Assembly (NCBI RefSeq): GCF_001442805.1
Contig: NZ_CP011131.1
Location: 1,674,001 to 1,738,000 of the forward strand
Direction: 5' to 3'
DNA from: Lysobacter gummosus
GTDB taxonomy: Bacteria > Pseudomonadota > Gammaproteobacteria > Xanthomonadales > Xanthomonadaceae
DNA: 64,000 nt
The stretch's first letter is position 1. Each line of letters starts with the position of its first letter. The translations under genes and the position numbers were made by a program. Below the pieces are notes generated by a model. That model ran no database searches. It had not been told where the DNA came from and was given only the letters and a program-made list of their open reading frames with translations. This document shows positions 38,789 to 46,469 of this stretch, one piece after another.

Positions 38789-40600
38789 ATGACGCCGATT
38801 TCCTCGCCCGACCTGCCGCGCGCGCAGGCCGAGCTGCTCAAGCCCGATTCCAGCAACAGCAACCGCCGTCGCGTCGCCGACGCCCACCTCAAGCGCTATC
38901 CGCGCGATCCGGTGGTGTTGTACGCCTACATCGCCAGCCACATGCGCGACACGATCAAGTGGAGCATCGGCAACGACGACCGCACCCGTTATCCATGGGC
39001 GCTGGGCCGCGCGCTGGCGACCGCGTTCGAAGTGCTGGCGCAGCCCGATCCGGAGGCCTCGCCGATCCGCCCGGCGCTGGCGCGCGCGACCAACGTCGCC
39101 GCCGCGCTGCTGGCGCTGGAAGATCGTCCCGACGCGGCCGCGCTGGAACAGGCCGGCCTGCGCCTGGATGCGTACAAGGCCCTGGATGCGCAGCCGTTCC
39201 AGGACTACGAACGCGAGCAATGGTTTCCCGACAGCCACTACCGCGCCGCGCGCGGACGCTTGCGCGCGTGGCAGGCGGTGCTGGACAGCGAAACCTGCGC
39301 GCAGCCGCAGTTCGGTTTCCTGTCCGACTACATCGAATCGCGCGATCTGCGCTGGGCCTTCGATCCGCTGGTGCTGCGGCCGCAGTTCCAGGCCTGGGCG
39401 CGGCGCGAACTGCGCGAACGCCGCGGCAGCCGCGCCGGCGGCGCGATCGAGTTCGACTGCGTGGATTCCTATCGCAATCACGCCACGGTGCCGGAAAAGC
39501 AGATGCAGGCCTTGATCGTCGGCCGCCTGCTCGCGGCCTTGCTCGCCGGCATGCCCAATCTGGTTTCGAACGCGTGGCGGCTGAGCCTGTTCAAATTGCC
39601 CGGCACGGCGATCTATCTGGACGCCTTGTTCGCCGCCGGCCTGGACCCCAACGCGACCATGCGCGACGGCCATCCCTTGCTGCATTACGCGGTGGAGAAG
39701 GGCGATACGGTCGCGGTGCAGGCCTACCTCGCCGCCGGCGCCGATCCGCTGCGCGAAGTCGGCAACGACAACGCCCTGGACTACGCCAATTCGGTGGCGG
39801 TGAAAAAATTGCTGGAAGACGCCACGCGCCCGCGCGCGGCACCGGCCGACGTGGCGCAGTTGCACGCGGGTGCGAAACGCCTGAATCCGGCCGAGGCGGA
39901 TTTCTGCGCCGGCCTGTACGGCGATAGCACCGGCGACTTCGACGCCACCCTGGCCGAGCTGCAGCGCACGCCGCCGCAGAGTTGGAACGACGCGCTGGGT
40001 GGTGCGCTGTCGCAGCGCGCGCCGTGGCATCACCTGCTGCTGGCGCGCAGCCTGGCGCTGGCCGGCGTGCGGCAGCCGCCGTGCGGAACGCCGGGCCGCG
40101 AACCGATGTGGGTCTGCGGCGATCTGCACATCAACGGCCCGCTGGAACTGAGCCATCCGCTGGTGGTGACCGGCGATCTGACCGTCGACGGGCCGATCCT
40201 GGATTGCGACGAAAGCCTGCTGGTGGTGGCCGGTTCGCTCAAGGCGCGCGCCTTGATCACCGAAGGCGCGCTGCTGGTCGGCGGCGATTGCGAGCTGGGC
40301 GAATTCCTGTGGGGCGATTACAACGATCAGCAGTTGATCGTGCGCGGCGCCTTGTCGGTGCCGCTGCTGGTGTTGAGCGATCACGTCGCCCGCATCGGCG
40401 ACGAGGACCGGGTCGGCTATCGGCTCGACGATCCGGATCAGGCCGGATTGTCGGCCTGGTTCGTGCGCCAGGCCTTCGAGAACGAATGGTTGTCGCGCGA
40501 CCGCATCTCGCGCTTGTTCAAGTCCGGCCAGCCGGTGCTGCGCGCGCGCCGCGCGCCGACGCCGGTGTTCGCCGGCGCGCTGTCGTGCTCGCGCATGTGA
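38789..40600 (+). CDS. Large ankyrin-containing protein with polymer-forming (bactofilin-like) C-terminal repeats
   Basis: The 603-residue protein starts at the ATG at 38789. Residues 1-270 are helical and unrecognised. An ankyrin pair lies at about 285-350 (AGLDPNATMRDGHPLLHYAVEKGDTVAVQAYLAAGADPL). The C-terminal part (about 445-560) has short beta-helix-like repeats seen in polymer-forming proteins: LWVCGDLHI-type strands, VVTGDLTVDGPILDCDESLLV, AGSLKARALITEGALLVGGD. There is no signal peptide. It follows the putative effector by 145 bases on the same strand and is a second candidate for immunity or accessory function, but nothing in the sequence proves this. Confidence 0.82.
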   Translation: MTPISSPDLPRAQAELLKPDSSNSNRRRVADAHLKRYPRDPVVLYAYIASHMRDTIKWSIGNDDRTRYPWALGRALATAFEVLAQPDPEASPIRPALARATNVAAALLALEDRPDAAALEQAGLRLDAYKALDAQPFQDYEREQWFPDSHYRAARGRLRAWQAVLDSETCAQPQFGFLSDYIESRDLRWAFDPLVLRPQFQAWARRELRERRGSRAGGAIEFDCVDSYRNHATVPEKQMQALIVGRLLAALLAGMPNLVSNAWRLSLFKLPGTAIYLDALFAAGLDPNATMRDGHPLLHYAVEKGDTVAVQAYLAAGADPLREVGNDNALDYANSVAVKKLLEDATRPRAAPADVAQLHAGAKRLNPAEADFCAGLYGDSTGDFDATLAELQRTPPQSWNDALGGALSQRAPWHHLLLARSLALAGVRQPPCGTPGREPMWVCGDLHINGPLELSHPLVVTGDLTVDGPILDCDESLLVVAGSLKARALITEGALLVGGDCELGEFLWGDYNDQQLIVRGALSVPLLVLSDHVARIGDEDRVGYRLDDPDQAGLSAWFVRQAFENEWLSRDRISRLFKSGQPVLRARRAPTPVFAGALSCSRM

Positions 40601-40660
40601 TCGCGCTTGCACGGGTGGGCGCGGCGCATCGTCAGCGCCGCGCGTACGCCAGGTTGCCGC

Positions 40661-41125
40661 TTACGCCTTCCAAGAACCCACCGGCTGCTTCACCGCGACG
40701 TTGAGCCGGTTCCACACGTTGATGTTGGCGATCGCCACCACCAACGCCGCCAGCGCGGCTTCGTCGTAATGGCGCGCGGCTTCGTCCCAGATTTCATCCG
40801 ACACCGACTCGGGACGATCGCTGATCCGGGTCAGCGCTTCGGTGAGCGCCAGCGCCGCGCGCTCGGCGCCGTCGAAGTAAGGCGCTTCGCGCCAGGCCGC
40901 GACCGCGAACAGGCGCTCATCGGTTTCGCCGGCCTTCTTGCCGGCCTTGGCGTGCATATCCACGCACGCGCCGCAGCCGTTGATCTGGCTGGCGCGCAGT
41001 TCGATCAGGATCAGCGTGGCATCGGGCACGCCCTTGCGCTCGACCGAGGCCTTCAGCGCCCACAGCGCTTTCATCGTTTCGGGCAGGACCACGGCGGGGT
41101 GGTTCATGCGGGCTTGGAGGGTCAT
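40661..41125 (-). CDS. AhpD-like carboxymuconolactone decarboxylase family protein
   Basis: The 154-residue protein carries the CMD/AhpD alkylhydroperoxidase core: QINGCGACVDMHAKAGKKAGE holds the redox pair Cys51 and Cys54 with His58, the CxxC-x3-H motif. The flanking sequence ERLFAVAAWREAPYFDGAERAALALTEALT and VVAIANINVWNRLNVA matches the YciW/AhpD-type group. It probably reduces peroxides or detoxifies electrophiles. The ATG at 41125 is preceded on its strand by CAGGAGATCC. It lies downstream of the DJ-1 genes on the same strand but behind the terminator at 41292-41327, so it is likely a separate unit. Confidence 0.93.
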   Translation of the reverse strand: MTLQARMNHPAVVLPETMKALWALKASVERKGVPDATLILIELRASQINGCGACVDMHAKAGKKAGETDERLFAVAAWREAPYFDGAERAALALTEALTRISDRPESVSDEIWDEAARHYDEAALAALVVAIANINVWNRLNVAVKQPVGSWKA

Positions 41126-41173
41126 GGGTGGATCTCCTGTCTGGGTGTGGGGTGTTGGATCAGGCGTTCACTG

Positions 41174-41283
41174 GTCTGACGAAGCAGGCGGCGCAAACGT
41201 GACATCGGCTTGCCGAATATTTCCGCCGCATTCGCATCGGCCTTACACCGGGTCTGACGAAACAGGGATCGCGAACGTGACAT
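41174..41283. repeat. Two imperfect 32-base direct repeats upstream of the AhpD-like gene
   Basis: GTCTGACGAAGCAGGCGGCG (41174 on) and GTCTGACGAAACAGGGATCG (41252 on) both continue to GAACGTGACAT or AAACGTGACAT, 78 bases apart. Read on the minus strand each begins ATGTCACGTT. They lie in the leader of the AhpD-like gene and may be regulatory or a local duplication. Confidence 0.6.
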
Positions 41284-41291
41284 GCCTCCGC

Positions 41292-41330
41292 AAAGAAAAC
41301 GGCCGTGCATCGAGCACGGCCGTTTTCGTG
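41292..41330 (-). terminator. Rho-independent terminator after the exported DJ-1/PfpI gene
   Basis: GAAAACGGCCGTGC and GCACGGCCGTTTTC form a perfect 14-base stem around five bases. On the minus strand the second arm ends in TTTTCTTTG, 45 bases after the stop of the 41372-42214 gene. Confidence 0.88.
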
Positions 41331-41371
41331 TGTTGCCTGGCGAGCGAAAAACGCCGAAGCGGGCGTGATGC

Positions 41372-42214
41372 TTACTTCAAGCGCCGCAGCAATTCCTTGC
41401 CCACATCCGCCGCCGAGGCCGGGTTCTGCCCGGTGATCAGCTCGCGGTCGACCACCACCTTCGACGTCCACGGCTGGGTATTGCTGCTGTAGCGCGCGCC
41501 GGCCTGTTCCAGCGCGGTCTGCGGATAGAACTTCATCTCCCCGCCCTTGAGCTGCGGCTTGGCGATGGTTTCTTCCTGATTGCTGATCACCGTGACCTGA
41601 TAACCGGCGTAGATCCACTGCGCCGGCTTCGATGCGCGGCCGCCGGCGGCGAGCTGCGCGGTGAACCTGGCCGCGTCGGGCAGGGTGGACAGCAGGGCGA
41701 TCGGGCCGTGGCAGACCAGCGCGGTGGTTTTGTTCTTGGCATGGAAATCGCTGAGCAGGCGGCCGAGCGCCGGGCTGTTCAACAGGTCCTGCATCGGCGC
41801 GTGGCCGCCGGGGATGTAGACCGCGTCGTAGCGGTCGTAACCGGTTTGCTCGATTCGCGCCAGACTCAGCACCGGCGATTTTTCCGCTGAGGTCAGCGCC
41901 AGTTTGTCGAGCAGCGCCTGATGCGCGCGCAGCGCTTCGACGTCGCCGCCGAAGTACATCGGATCGGCCGAGCTGCGATCCAGCGTCGGCGCGCGGCCCT
42001 GCGGCGTGGCGAAGGTGATCTGGTGGCCGGCGTCGAGCAAGGCCTTGACCGGCTGCATCAGTTCGTTGAGATAAAAACCGGTGGACAGGGTTTTGCCGTC
42101 CTTGAGATCGAGATGGTCGGCATCGGACAGTACGATCAGCACCGAGCCGGCGTGGGCGCTGCCGAACGACAGGGCGAGGGCGAGGGAAGCGGCGAGTACT
42201 TGCAGGGATTTCAT
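41372..42214 (-). CDS. Exported DJ-1/PfpI family protein
   Basis: The 280-residue protein has a signal peptide (LQVLAASLALALSFGSAHAG, cleavage about residue 22), then the type 1 glutamine amidotransferase-like fold. Glu51 (YLNELMQP), PGGHAPMQDL (about 135) and Cys168 in ALVCHGPIALL give the DJ-1 nucleophile set Glu/Cys/His. Export is unusual for this family, which is usually cytosolic; methylglyoxal deglycase or chaperone roles are possible. The C-terminus VVVDRELITGQNPASAADVG closely matches that of the paralogue at 42264-42971, which follows after a 49-base gap and is cytosolic. Confidence 0.92.
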   Translation of the reverse strand: MKSLQVLAASLALALSFGSAHAGSVLIVLSDADHLDLKDGKTLSTGFYLNELMQPVKALLDAGHQITFATPQGRAPTLDRSSADPMYFGGDVEALRAHQALLDKLALTSAEKSPVLSLARIEQTGYDRYDAVYIPGGHAPMQDLLNSPALGRLLSDFHAKNKTTALVCHGPIALLSTLPDAARFTAQLAAGGRASKPAQWIYAGYQVTVISNQEETIAKPQLKGGEMKFYPQTALEQAGARYSSNTQPWTSKVVVDRELITGQNPASAADVGKELLRRLK

Positions 42215-42263
42215 CGGAGGGCTCGTAGACGTAGTGCGCCGCAGCGGCGCGGGAATGCGCGGA

Positions 42264-42971
42264 TCAAACGGCGGCGCGCGTCAGCAGCAATTCGCGCAGC
42301 GCGGCGCCGACGGCGCCGGCCGATTGCGGGTTCTGGCCGGTGATCAGGCGTCCATCGACGACGACCTGTCGGCTCCAGTTCGGGGCGGGCTGATGCAGCG
42401 CGCCGCGTTCGCGCAAGGTGCTGGCGAGCAGGAATGGCACGACATCGCTCAGGCCGACCGCGGCTTCCTCTTCGTCGGTGAACGCGCTCACGCGCTTGCC
42501 GGCGACCAGATACGCGCCGTCGCTGAGGGTGACGTTGACCAGCGCCGCCGGGCCGTGACAGACCGCGGCGACCGCGCCGCCGGCTTCGAAGATTTCGCGC
42601 GTCACCCGGCGTACCGCGTCGCTGACCGGGAAATCCCACATCGCGCCGTGGCCGCCGGCGAAGAAGATCGCCGAGTAGCGCGAGGCATCGGCCGCGTCCA
42701 GCGCCTGGGTGTCGCGCACCGCGGCGCGGAAGCCGGCGTCGTTCCAGTAGCGCGCGTTGAGGGCGTCTTCGACCTCCAGCCCGTCCACCGGCGGCTCGCC
42801 GCCCTGGATCGAGGCGAACTCCACCGCGATCCCGGCCGCTTCCAGTTCGGCCAGAGGGTGGGTGACCTCGCCCAGGTAGTAGCCGGTCGGCTGGTCGGTC
42901 GAGCCTTTGACGCCGTGGCTGGTCAGCACGAACAGCACGGGCTTGAGGGAGGCGGAGACGTTCGGGCTCAT
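42264..42971 (-). CDS. DJ-1/PfpI family protein (cytosolic paralogue)
   Basis: The 235-residue protein has no signal peptide. The DJ-1/PfpI active site is Glu35 (GYYLGEVTHPL), AGGHGAMWDF (about 105) and Cys138 in AAVCHGPAALV. VVVDGRLITGQNPQSAG near the end matches the paralogue at 41372-42214, so the pair arose by duplication. It starts at 42971 and faces the LysR gene across 101 bases, which is the classical regulator-target arrangement. A role in reactive-electrophile detoxification, such as methylglyoxal, is known for relatives. Confidence 0.94.
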   Translation of the reverse strand: MSPNVSASLKPVLFVLTSHGVKGSTDQPTGYYLGEVTHPLAELEAAGIAVEFASIQGGEPPVDGLEVEDALNARYWNDAGFRAAVRDTQALDAADASRYSAIFFAGGHGAMWDFPVSDAVRRVTREIFEAGGAVAAVCHGPAALVNVTLSDGAYLVAGKRVSAFTDEEEAAVGLSDVVPFLLASTLRERGALHQPAPNWSRQVVVDGRLITGQNPQSAGAVGAALRELLLTRAAV

Positions 42972-43072
42972 GGCGGTGTCCAGCGGGGAAAGGAGGGTGC
43001 GGGCACTGTATTGGCTTCTTAGGCGGCGATAAAATCCTGTAAAAGCAAATCATCTGTTCTTCAGGAGCAAAG

Positions 43073-43972
43073 ATGAGCCGTCGATTCGACCACCTGGGCG
43101 ATGTGGAAACCTTCATCGCCGTCATCGAGCACGGCTCCCTGACCGCGGCGGCGGTGGCGCTGGCGACCACCCCGTCGGTGATCAGCCGCGCCATCGTCCG
43201 CCTGGAAAACCGGCTCGGCACTCAATTGCTGCGGCGGACCACGCGCCGCCAGGGGCTCACCGACGCCGGCCGCGTCTATCTGGAACACGCGCGCTCGGCC
43301 TTCGCCCTGATCGACGACGCCGAGCGCGCGATCCAGGACCAGAACGGCGAACTCAGCGGGCGGGTGCGACTGAGCGTGCCGACCACCTACGGCCACTACC
43401 GTCTGCCGGCGATGCTGCAGCGCTACGCGCAGCGCTATCCGCGGGTGTCGATCGAACTCAACATCGCCAACCGCAATGTCGATCTGGTGGCCGAGGGCTA
43501 CGACCTGGCGATCCGCCTGGGCCAGTTGCCCGACAGCGGTCTGGTCGCGCGCAAGCTCGAAGACGCGACGCTGTGCGTGGTCGCTTCGCCGGAGTACCTG
43601 CAGCGCGCCGGTATCCCGCAGGGATTGGACGATCTCGCCGCGCACGTGTGCCTGCCGTTCGAAATGCCGAGTACCGGCCGTATCGCGCAATGGCAGTTCC
43701 GCGACGGCGACCGCGACATCGACTGGACGCCGGAATCGACCTTGCGCGTTTCCGACGATGTGCTCGGCGTGGTGTCGCTGGCCGAGCACGGCGCCGGCCT
43801 GTGTCAGACCTACGACTTCATCGTCGCCGATCGCCTGCAACGCGGGCGCCTGATCGAAGTGCTGCCGCAACTGCGCGGACGCTCGCGTCCGTTTTCGTTG
43901 ATCTACGCGCCGCATCGGCGCTTGTCGGCGGCGTCGCGTGCGTTGATCGATTTGATGGTGGGGGAAGCGTAA
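43073..43972 (+). CDS. LysR-family transcriptional regulator
   Basis: The 299-residue regulator begins with the LysR winged helix-turn-helix (about 5-65: FDHLGDVETFIAVIEHGSLTAAAVALATTPSVISRAIVRLENRLGTQLLRR) and continues with the effector-binding LysR-substrate domain (about 93-290), here of the DmlR/AaeR type with YDLAIRLGQLPDSGLVARKL. It is divergent from the DJ-1/PfpI genes, which it probably controls through the 101-base intergenic region. The ATG at 43073 follows CAGGAGCAAAG. Confidence 0.96.
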   Translation: MSRRFDHLGDVETFIAVIEHGSLTAAAVALATTPSVISRAIVRLENRLGTQLLRRTTRRQGLTDAGRVYLEHARSAFALIDDAERAIQDQNGELSGRVRLSVPTTYGHYRLPAMLQRYAQRYPRVSIELNIANRNVDLVAEGYDLAIRLGQLPDSGLVARKLEDATLCVVASPEYLQRAGIPQGLDDLAAHVCLPFEMPSTGRIAQWQFRDGDRDIDWTPESTLRVSDDVLGVVSLAEHGAGLCQTYDFIVADRLQRGRLIEVLPQLRGRSRPFSLIYAPHRRLSAASRALIDLMVGEA

Positions 43973-44022
43973 GGGGCCTGCTACGTCTCTGCTTCTGGTG
44001 TGGCGCACCTGCTCTTTTGCTC

Positions 44023-44312
44023 GTCATTCCCGCGAAGGCGGGAATCCAGAGACTTCAGCGTCATCCCCCAGTCCGTCATTCCCGCGAAGGCGGGAATCCA
44101 GAGACTTCAGCGTCATCCCCCCAGTCCGTCATTCCCGCGAAAGCGGGAATCCAGCGACTTCAAACGTTCTCGCACGAAAGGCACTGGATTTTCGGCTACG
44201 CCGAAGTAAAGCGGAGCCCGCATTCGCGGGAATGACGTTCTTGGGGGCGCGCCGAAGTCTCTGGATGTTCGGCTCCGCCGAAGTAAAGCGGAGTCCGCCT
44301 TCGCGGGAATGA
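44023..44312. repeat. GTCATTCCCGCG repeat cluster: three direct 52-53 base copies plus inverted copies
   Basis: GTCATTCCCGCGAAGGCGGG then AATCCAGAGACTTCAGCGTCATCCCC is repeated in tandem from 44023, 44075 and 44128. Two reverse copies follow (GCATTCGCGGGAATGAC near 44219-44235 and GCCTTCGCGGGAATGAC near 44295-44311), separated by the conserved segment TCGGCTACGCCGAAGTAAAG, itself present twice. It belongs to the family at 16796 and 61843. Confidence 0.9.
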
Positions 44313-44655
44313 CGAGCGAAAACGAAAATGCTCCGCACCCGAAGCAGATACGTTGAACCAACTCCAAGAGCGGACACAGTCTCGCTCGGAAGCAGCGCAC
44401 CGCGCGGATCGCGGCGCAAACCCGAACGCCGCGCACGAACCAACCGCATCGATACGCCCCCGTGTAGTCGCATGCCATTCCATCGCGACGGGGCGGTTTC
44501 CATAACGGCCGTTAAACCCAAACCGCCTTTCTTGTTTTATATCTCGGTAAAGCGCCCGGGTTTAAAGAACTCTTAAACCGCGCTCGCTAGCGTCGCATGG
44601 TGCGAGGGCCGCATCGCGTTCCTCGCGCTCCCCACTCCCCCGACAGGACTATTCC
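44313..44655. other. Leader region of the MipA/OmpV gene
   Basis: No gene is seen. The segment contains a low-GC promoter-like stretch (CTTTCTTGTTTTATATCTCG, 44527-44546) and the GGTTTAA-type palindrome described separately. Confidence 0.5.
44512..44579. promoter_or_regulatory. Candidate operator: repeated TTAAACC half-sites
   Basis: GGTTTAA (44559-44565) and TTAAACC (44573-44579) form a perfect palindrome with a seven-base spacer. A further TTAAACCC lies at 44512-44519, across the promoter-like TTTTATAT. Such spacing suits binding of a dimeric regulator next to the promoter of the gene at 44656. Confidence 0.5.
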
Positions 44656-45459
44656 ATGCGCATCGTTCGCCTCGTATCGCCGTTGCTGTTGTTGCTTCCC
44701 TTCGCAGTGTCGGCCCAGGTACGCCAGGAGGGCGAGGAGCGCGCCGACGTCGCACCCTCCAACTGGAGCCTCGGCGTCGCCGGGGCCATCCGCACCGAGC
44801 TGTATGCCGGCGAAGGCAATCACACCCGCGCCATTCCGTTCTTCGGCTACGAAGGCGAGCGCTTCTATTTCCGCGGCATCAGTGCTGGCTACCACTTGGT
44901 CAAGAGCGACAGCTTCGTTCTCGACGGCTTCGTATCGGGCCGCCTGGACGCGATGGACGCGGACGATTTCGGCCGCCGCGAACTGGCGCGCCGCGGCATC
45001 GACCGCGATCTGCTCGAAGACCGCGACGACAGCGTCGATGCCGGCGTTTCGGCGAGCTGGCGCGGCACCGCCGGCGAAATCCAGGTCGAAGTGAAGGCCG
45101 ACATCGCCGATGTCAGCGGCGGTTACGAGGCCGATGTCAGCTATCGCTATCCAATGCAGGCCGGCGGCTGGCTGTTCACGCCCAGCGTCGGCGTGAGCGC
45201 GCTGTCGAAGGATCTGGCCAACTACTACTACGGCACCCTGGACGAGGAAGTCGCGCGCGGCGTGGTCAGCTACCGCCCCGGCAGCGTGACCATTCCCCAT
45301 ATCGGTCTGACCGTGGCCAAGCCCTTCGCCGAGAAGTGGCGCTTCATCGCCAACGTGAGCTATCAGGTGCTGCCGGACGAAATCAGCGACAGCCCGCTGG
45401 TGGCGGAGAACACCGACGGCGTCGGCCAGGCGTTCTTCGGAATTTCGCGCAGCTTCTGA
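44656..45459 (+). CDS. MipA/OmpV family outer-membrane protein
   Basis: The 267-residue product has a signal peptide (RIVRLVSPLLLLLPFAVSAQ, cleavage about residue 20), an alternating beta-barrel-like pattern, and the MipA/OmpV landmarks: WSLGVAGAIRTELYAGEGNH, IPFFGYEGERFYFRGISAGYHL, and the terminal GQAFFGISRSF ending in an aromatic residue, as expected for barrels inserted by BamA. MipA in E. coli scaffolds MltA and PBP1B; OmpV relatives act in osmotic or antibiotic response. The ATG at 44656 follows ACAGGAC. The promoter region carries the TTAAACC palindrome. Confidence 0.92.
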   Translation: MRIVRLVSPLLLLLPFAVSAQVRQEGEERADVAPSNWSLGVAGAIRTELYAGEGNHTRAIPFFGYEGERFYFRGISAGYHLVKSDSFVLDGFVSGRLDAMDADDFGRRELARRGIDRDLLEDRDDSVDAGVSASWRGTAGEIQVEVKADIADVSGGYEADVSYRYPMQAGGWLFTPSVGVSALSKDLANYYYGTLDEEVARGVVSYRPGSVTIPHIGLTVAKPFAEKWRFIANVSYQVLPDEISDSPLVAENTDGVGQAFFGISRSF

Positions 45460-45677
45460 GCGCGGCGCGCGTTGCCTGAGTTGAGCCAGGCACGGCTCAG
45501 GTTCTCGCCCTTCGATGGGCGAGGGCCGCGAGCGATTTCGTAACCGGTGTATGTCATCGAGCGACTGCCTTCGCGCGTTAGCGGGCGAAGGCGCCCGAAG
45601 AGCCTGCCCCGCGCGAGCGCGGGACGGATGAGGAGGCTCTTCGCAATCCATTGCGATCGAATCAGGAGTCCGAACTC

Positions 45678-46415
45678 ATGCATCAATCCGCGCTGCCCGC
45701 ACGACAGACGCCCGGCGCCGGACTGTTGGAACGCGCCTTCACCCGCCTGCTGATGCGGCCGGTGCGGATCACCTCGGTGCAGGCGCCCGACCCGGATTTC
45801 CGCCTGATCGCGATGCAGGGCGAGGCGCTCAAGCGCAGCGCCTGGTCGCCGGGCGACAAGATCCAGCTCAAGCTCGACGGCGGATTGCAGACGCGCACGT
45901 TCACCCCGATCGAACTCGATCCGGCCAGCGGCCGCATGCGCATCCTCGCCTACTGCCACGGCGGCGGCCCCGCCTCGGCCTGGGCGCGCGGCGTGGCCGA
46001 GGGCGAAGTGCGGCAGATCTTCGGCCCGCGCGGTTCGCTGAACCTGCAGAACCTGGCGTCGTGCACGGTGGTGTTCGGCGACGAGACCTCCTTCGCGCTG
46101 GCGGCGGCGTTGCAGCGCGACGAACCCGGCCTGCGTTGCGTGTTCGAAGTCGCTTCGCCGGAGCGATCGCAGCCGGTCCTGGACCTGCTGGGCATCAATC
46201 GGGCGCGCCTGATCGAACGCCGCGCCGACGATACGCATCTGGACCAGACCCTCGATGCGATCCAGCGCAGCGCCGAGATCCGCACCAGCTTCGTGCTGAC
46301 CGGCCGCGCGCCGGCGATCCAGCGCATCGGCCGCGCGCTCAAGGCGCAGGGCCTGGGCGGCGGCGCCTTGCGGATCAAGCCGTACTGGGCGCCGGGACGC
46401 ACCGGGCTGGACTGA
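45678..46415 (+). CDS. Siderophore-interacting protein (FAD-dependent ferric reductase, ViuB/YqjH family)
   Basis: The 245-residue protein starts at the ATG at 45678, behind TCAGGAG. RTFTPIELDPASGRM is the FAD-binding motif (RxYT-type) and the GGGPASAWARGVAEGEVRQIFGPRGSL segment matches the family's flavin and pyrophosphate loops. The C-terminal NAD(P)H-binding part includes VVFGDETSFALAAAL and the closing KPYWAPGRTGLD signature. It reduces iron from ferric siderophores in the cytoplasm. It stands alone after the MipA gene, 218 bases apart; no siderophore receptor is nearby. Confidence 0.93.
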   Translation: MHQSALPARQTPGAGLLERAFTRLLMRPVRITSVQAPDPDFRLIAMQGEALKRSAWSPGDKIQLKLDGGLQTRTFTPIELDPASGRMRILAYCHGGGPASAWARGVAEGEVRQIFGPRGSLNLQNLASCTVVFGDETSFALAAALQRDEPGLRCVFEVASPERSQPVLDLLGINRARLIERRADDTHLDQTLDAIQRSAEIRTSFVLTGRAPAIQRIGRALKAQGLGGGALRIKPYWAPGRTGLD

Positions 46416-46469
46416 ACGCTTGCCTCGCCGCAAGCGTTCGCGATCGCATGACCGTTGCGGTCGCGCGCT

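Noticed and set aside
44023..44312. The 52-base tandem repeats as a CRISPR array
   Set aside because: The unit itself is nearly identical, spacers are not unique, and no cas gene is near.
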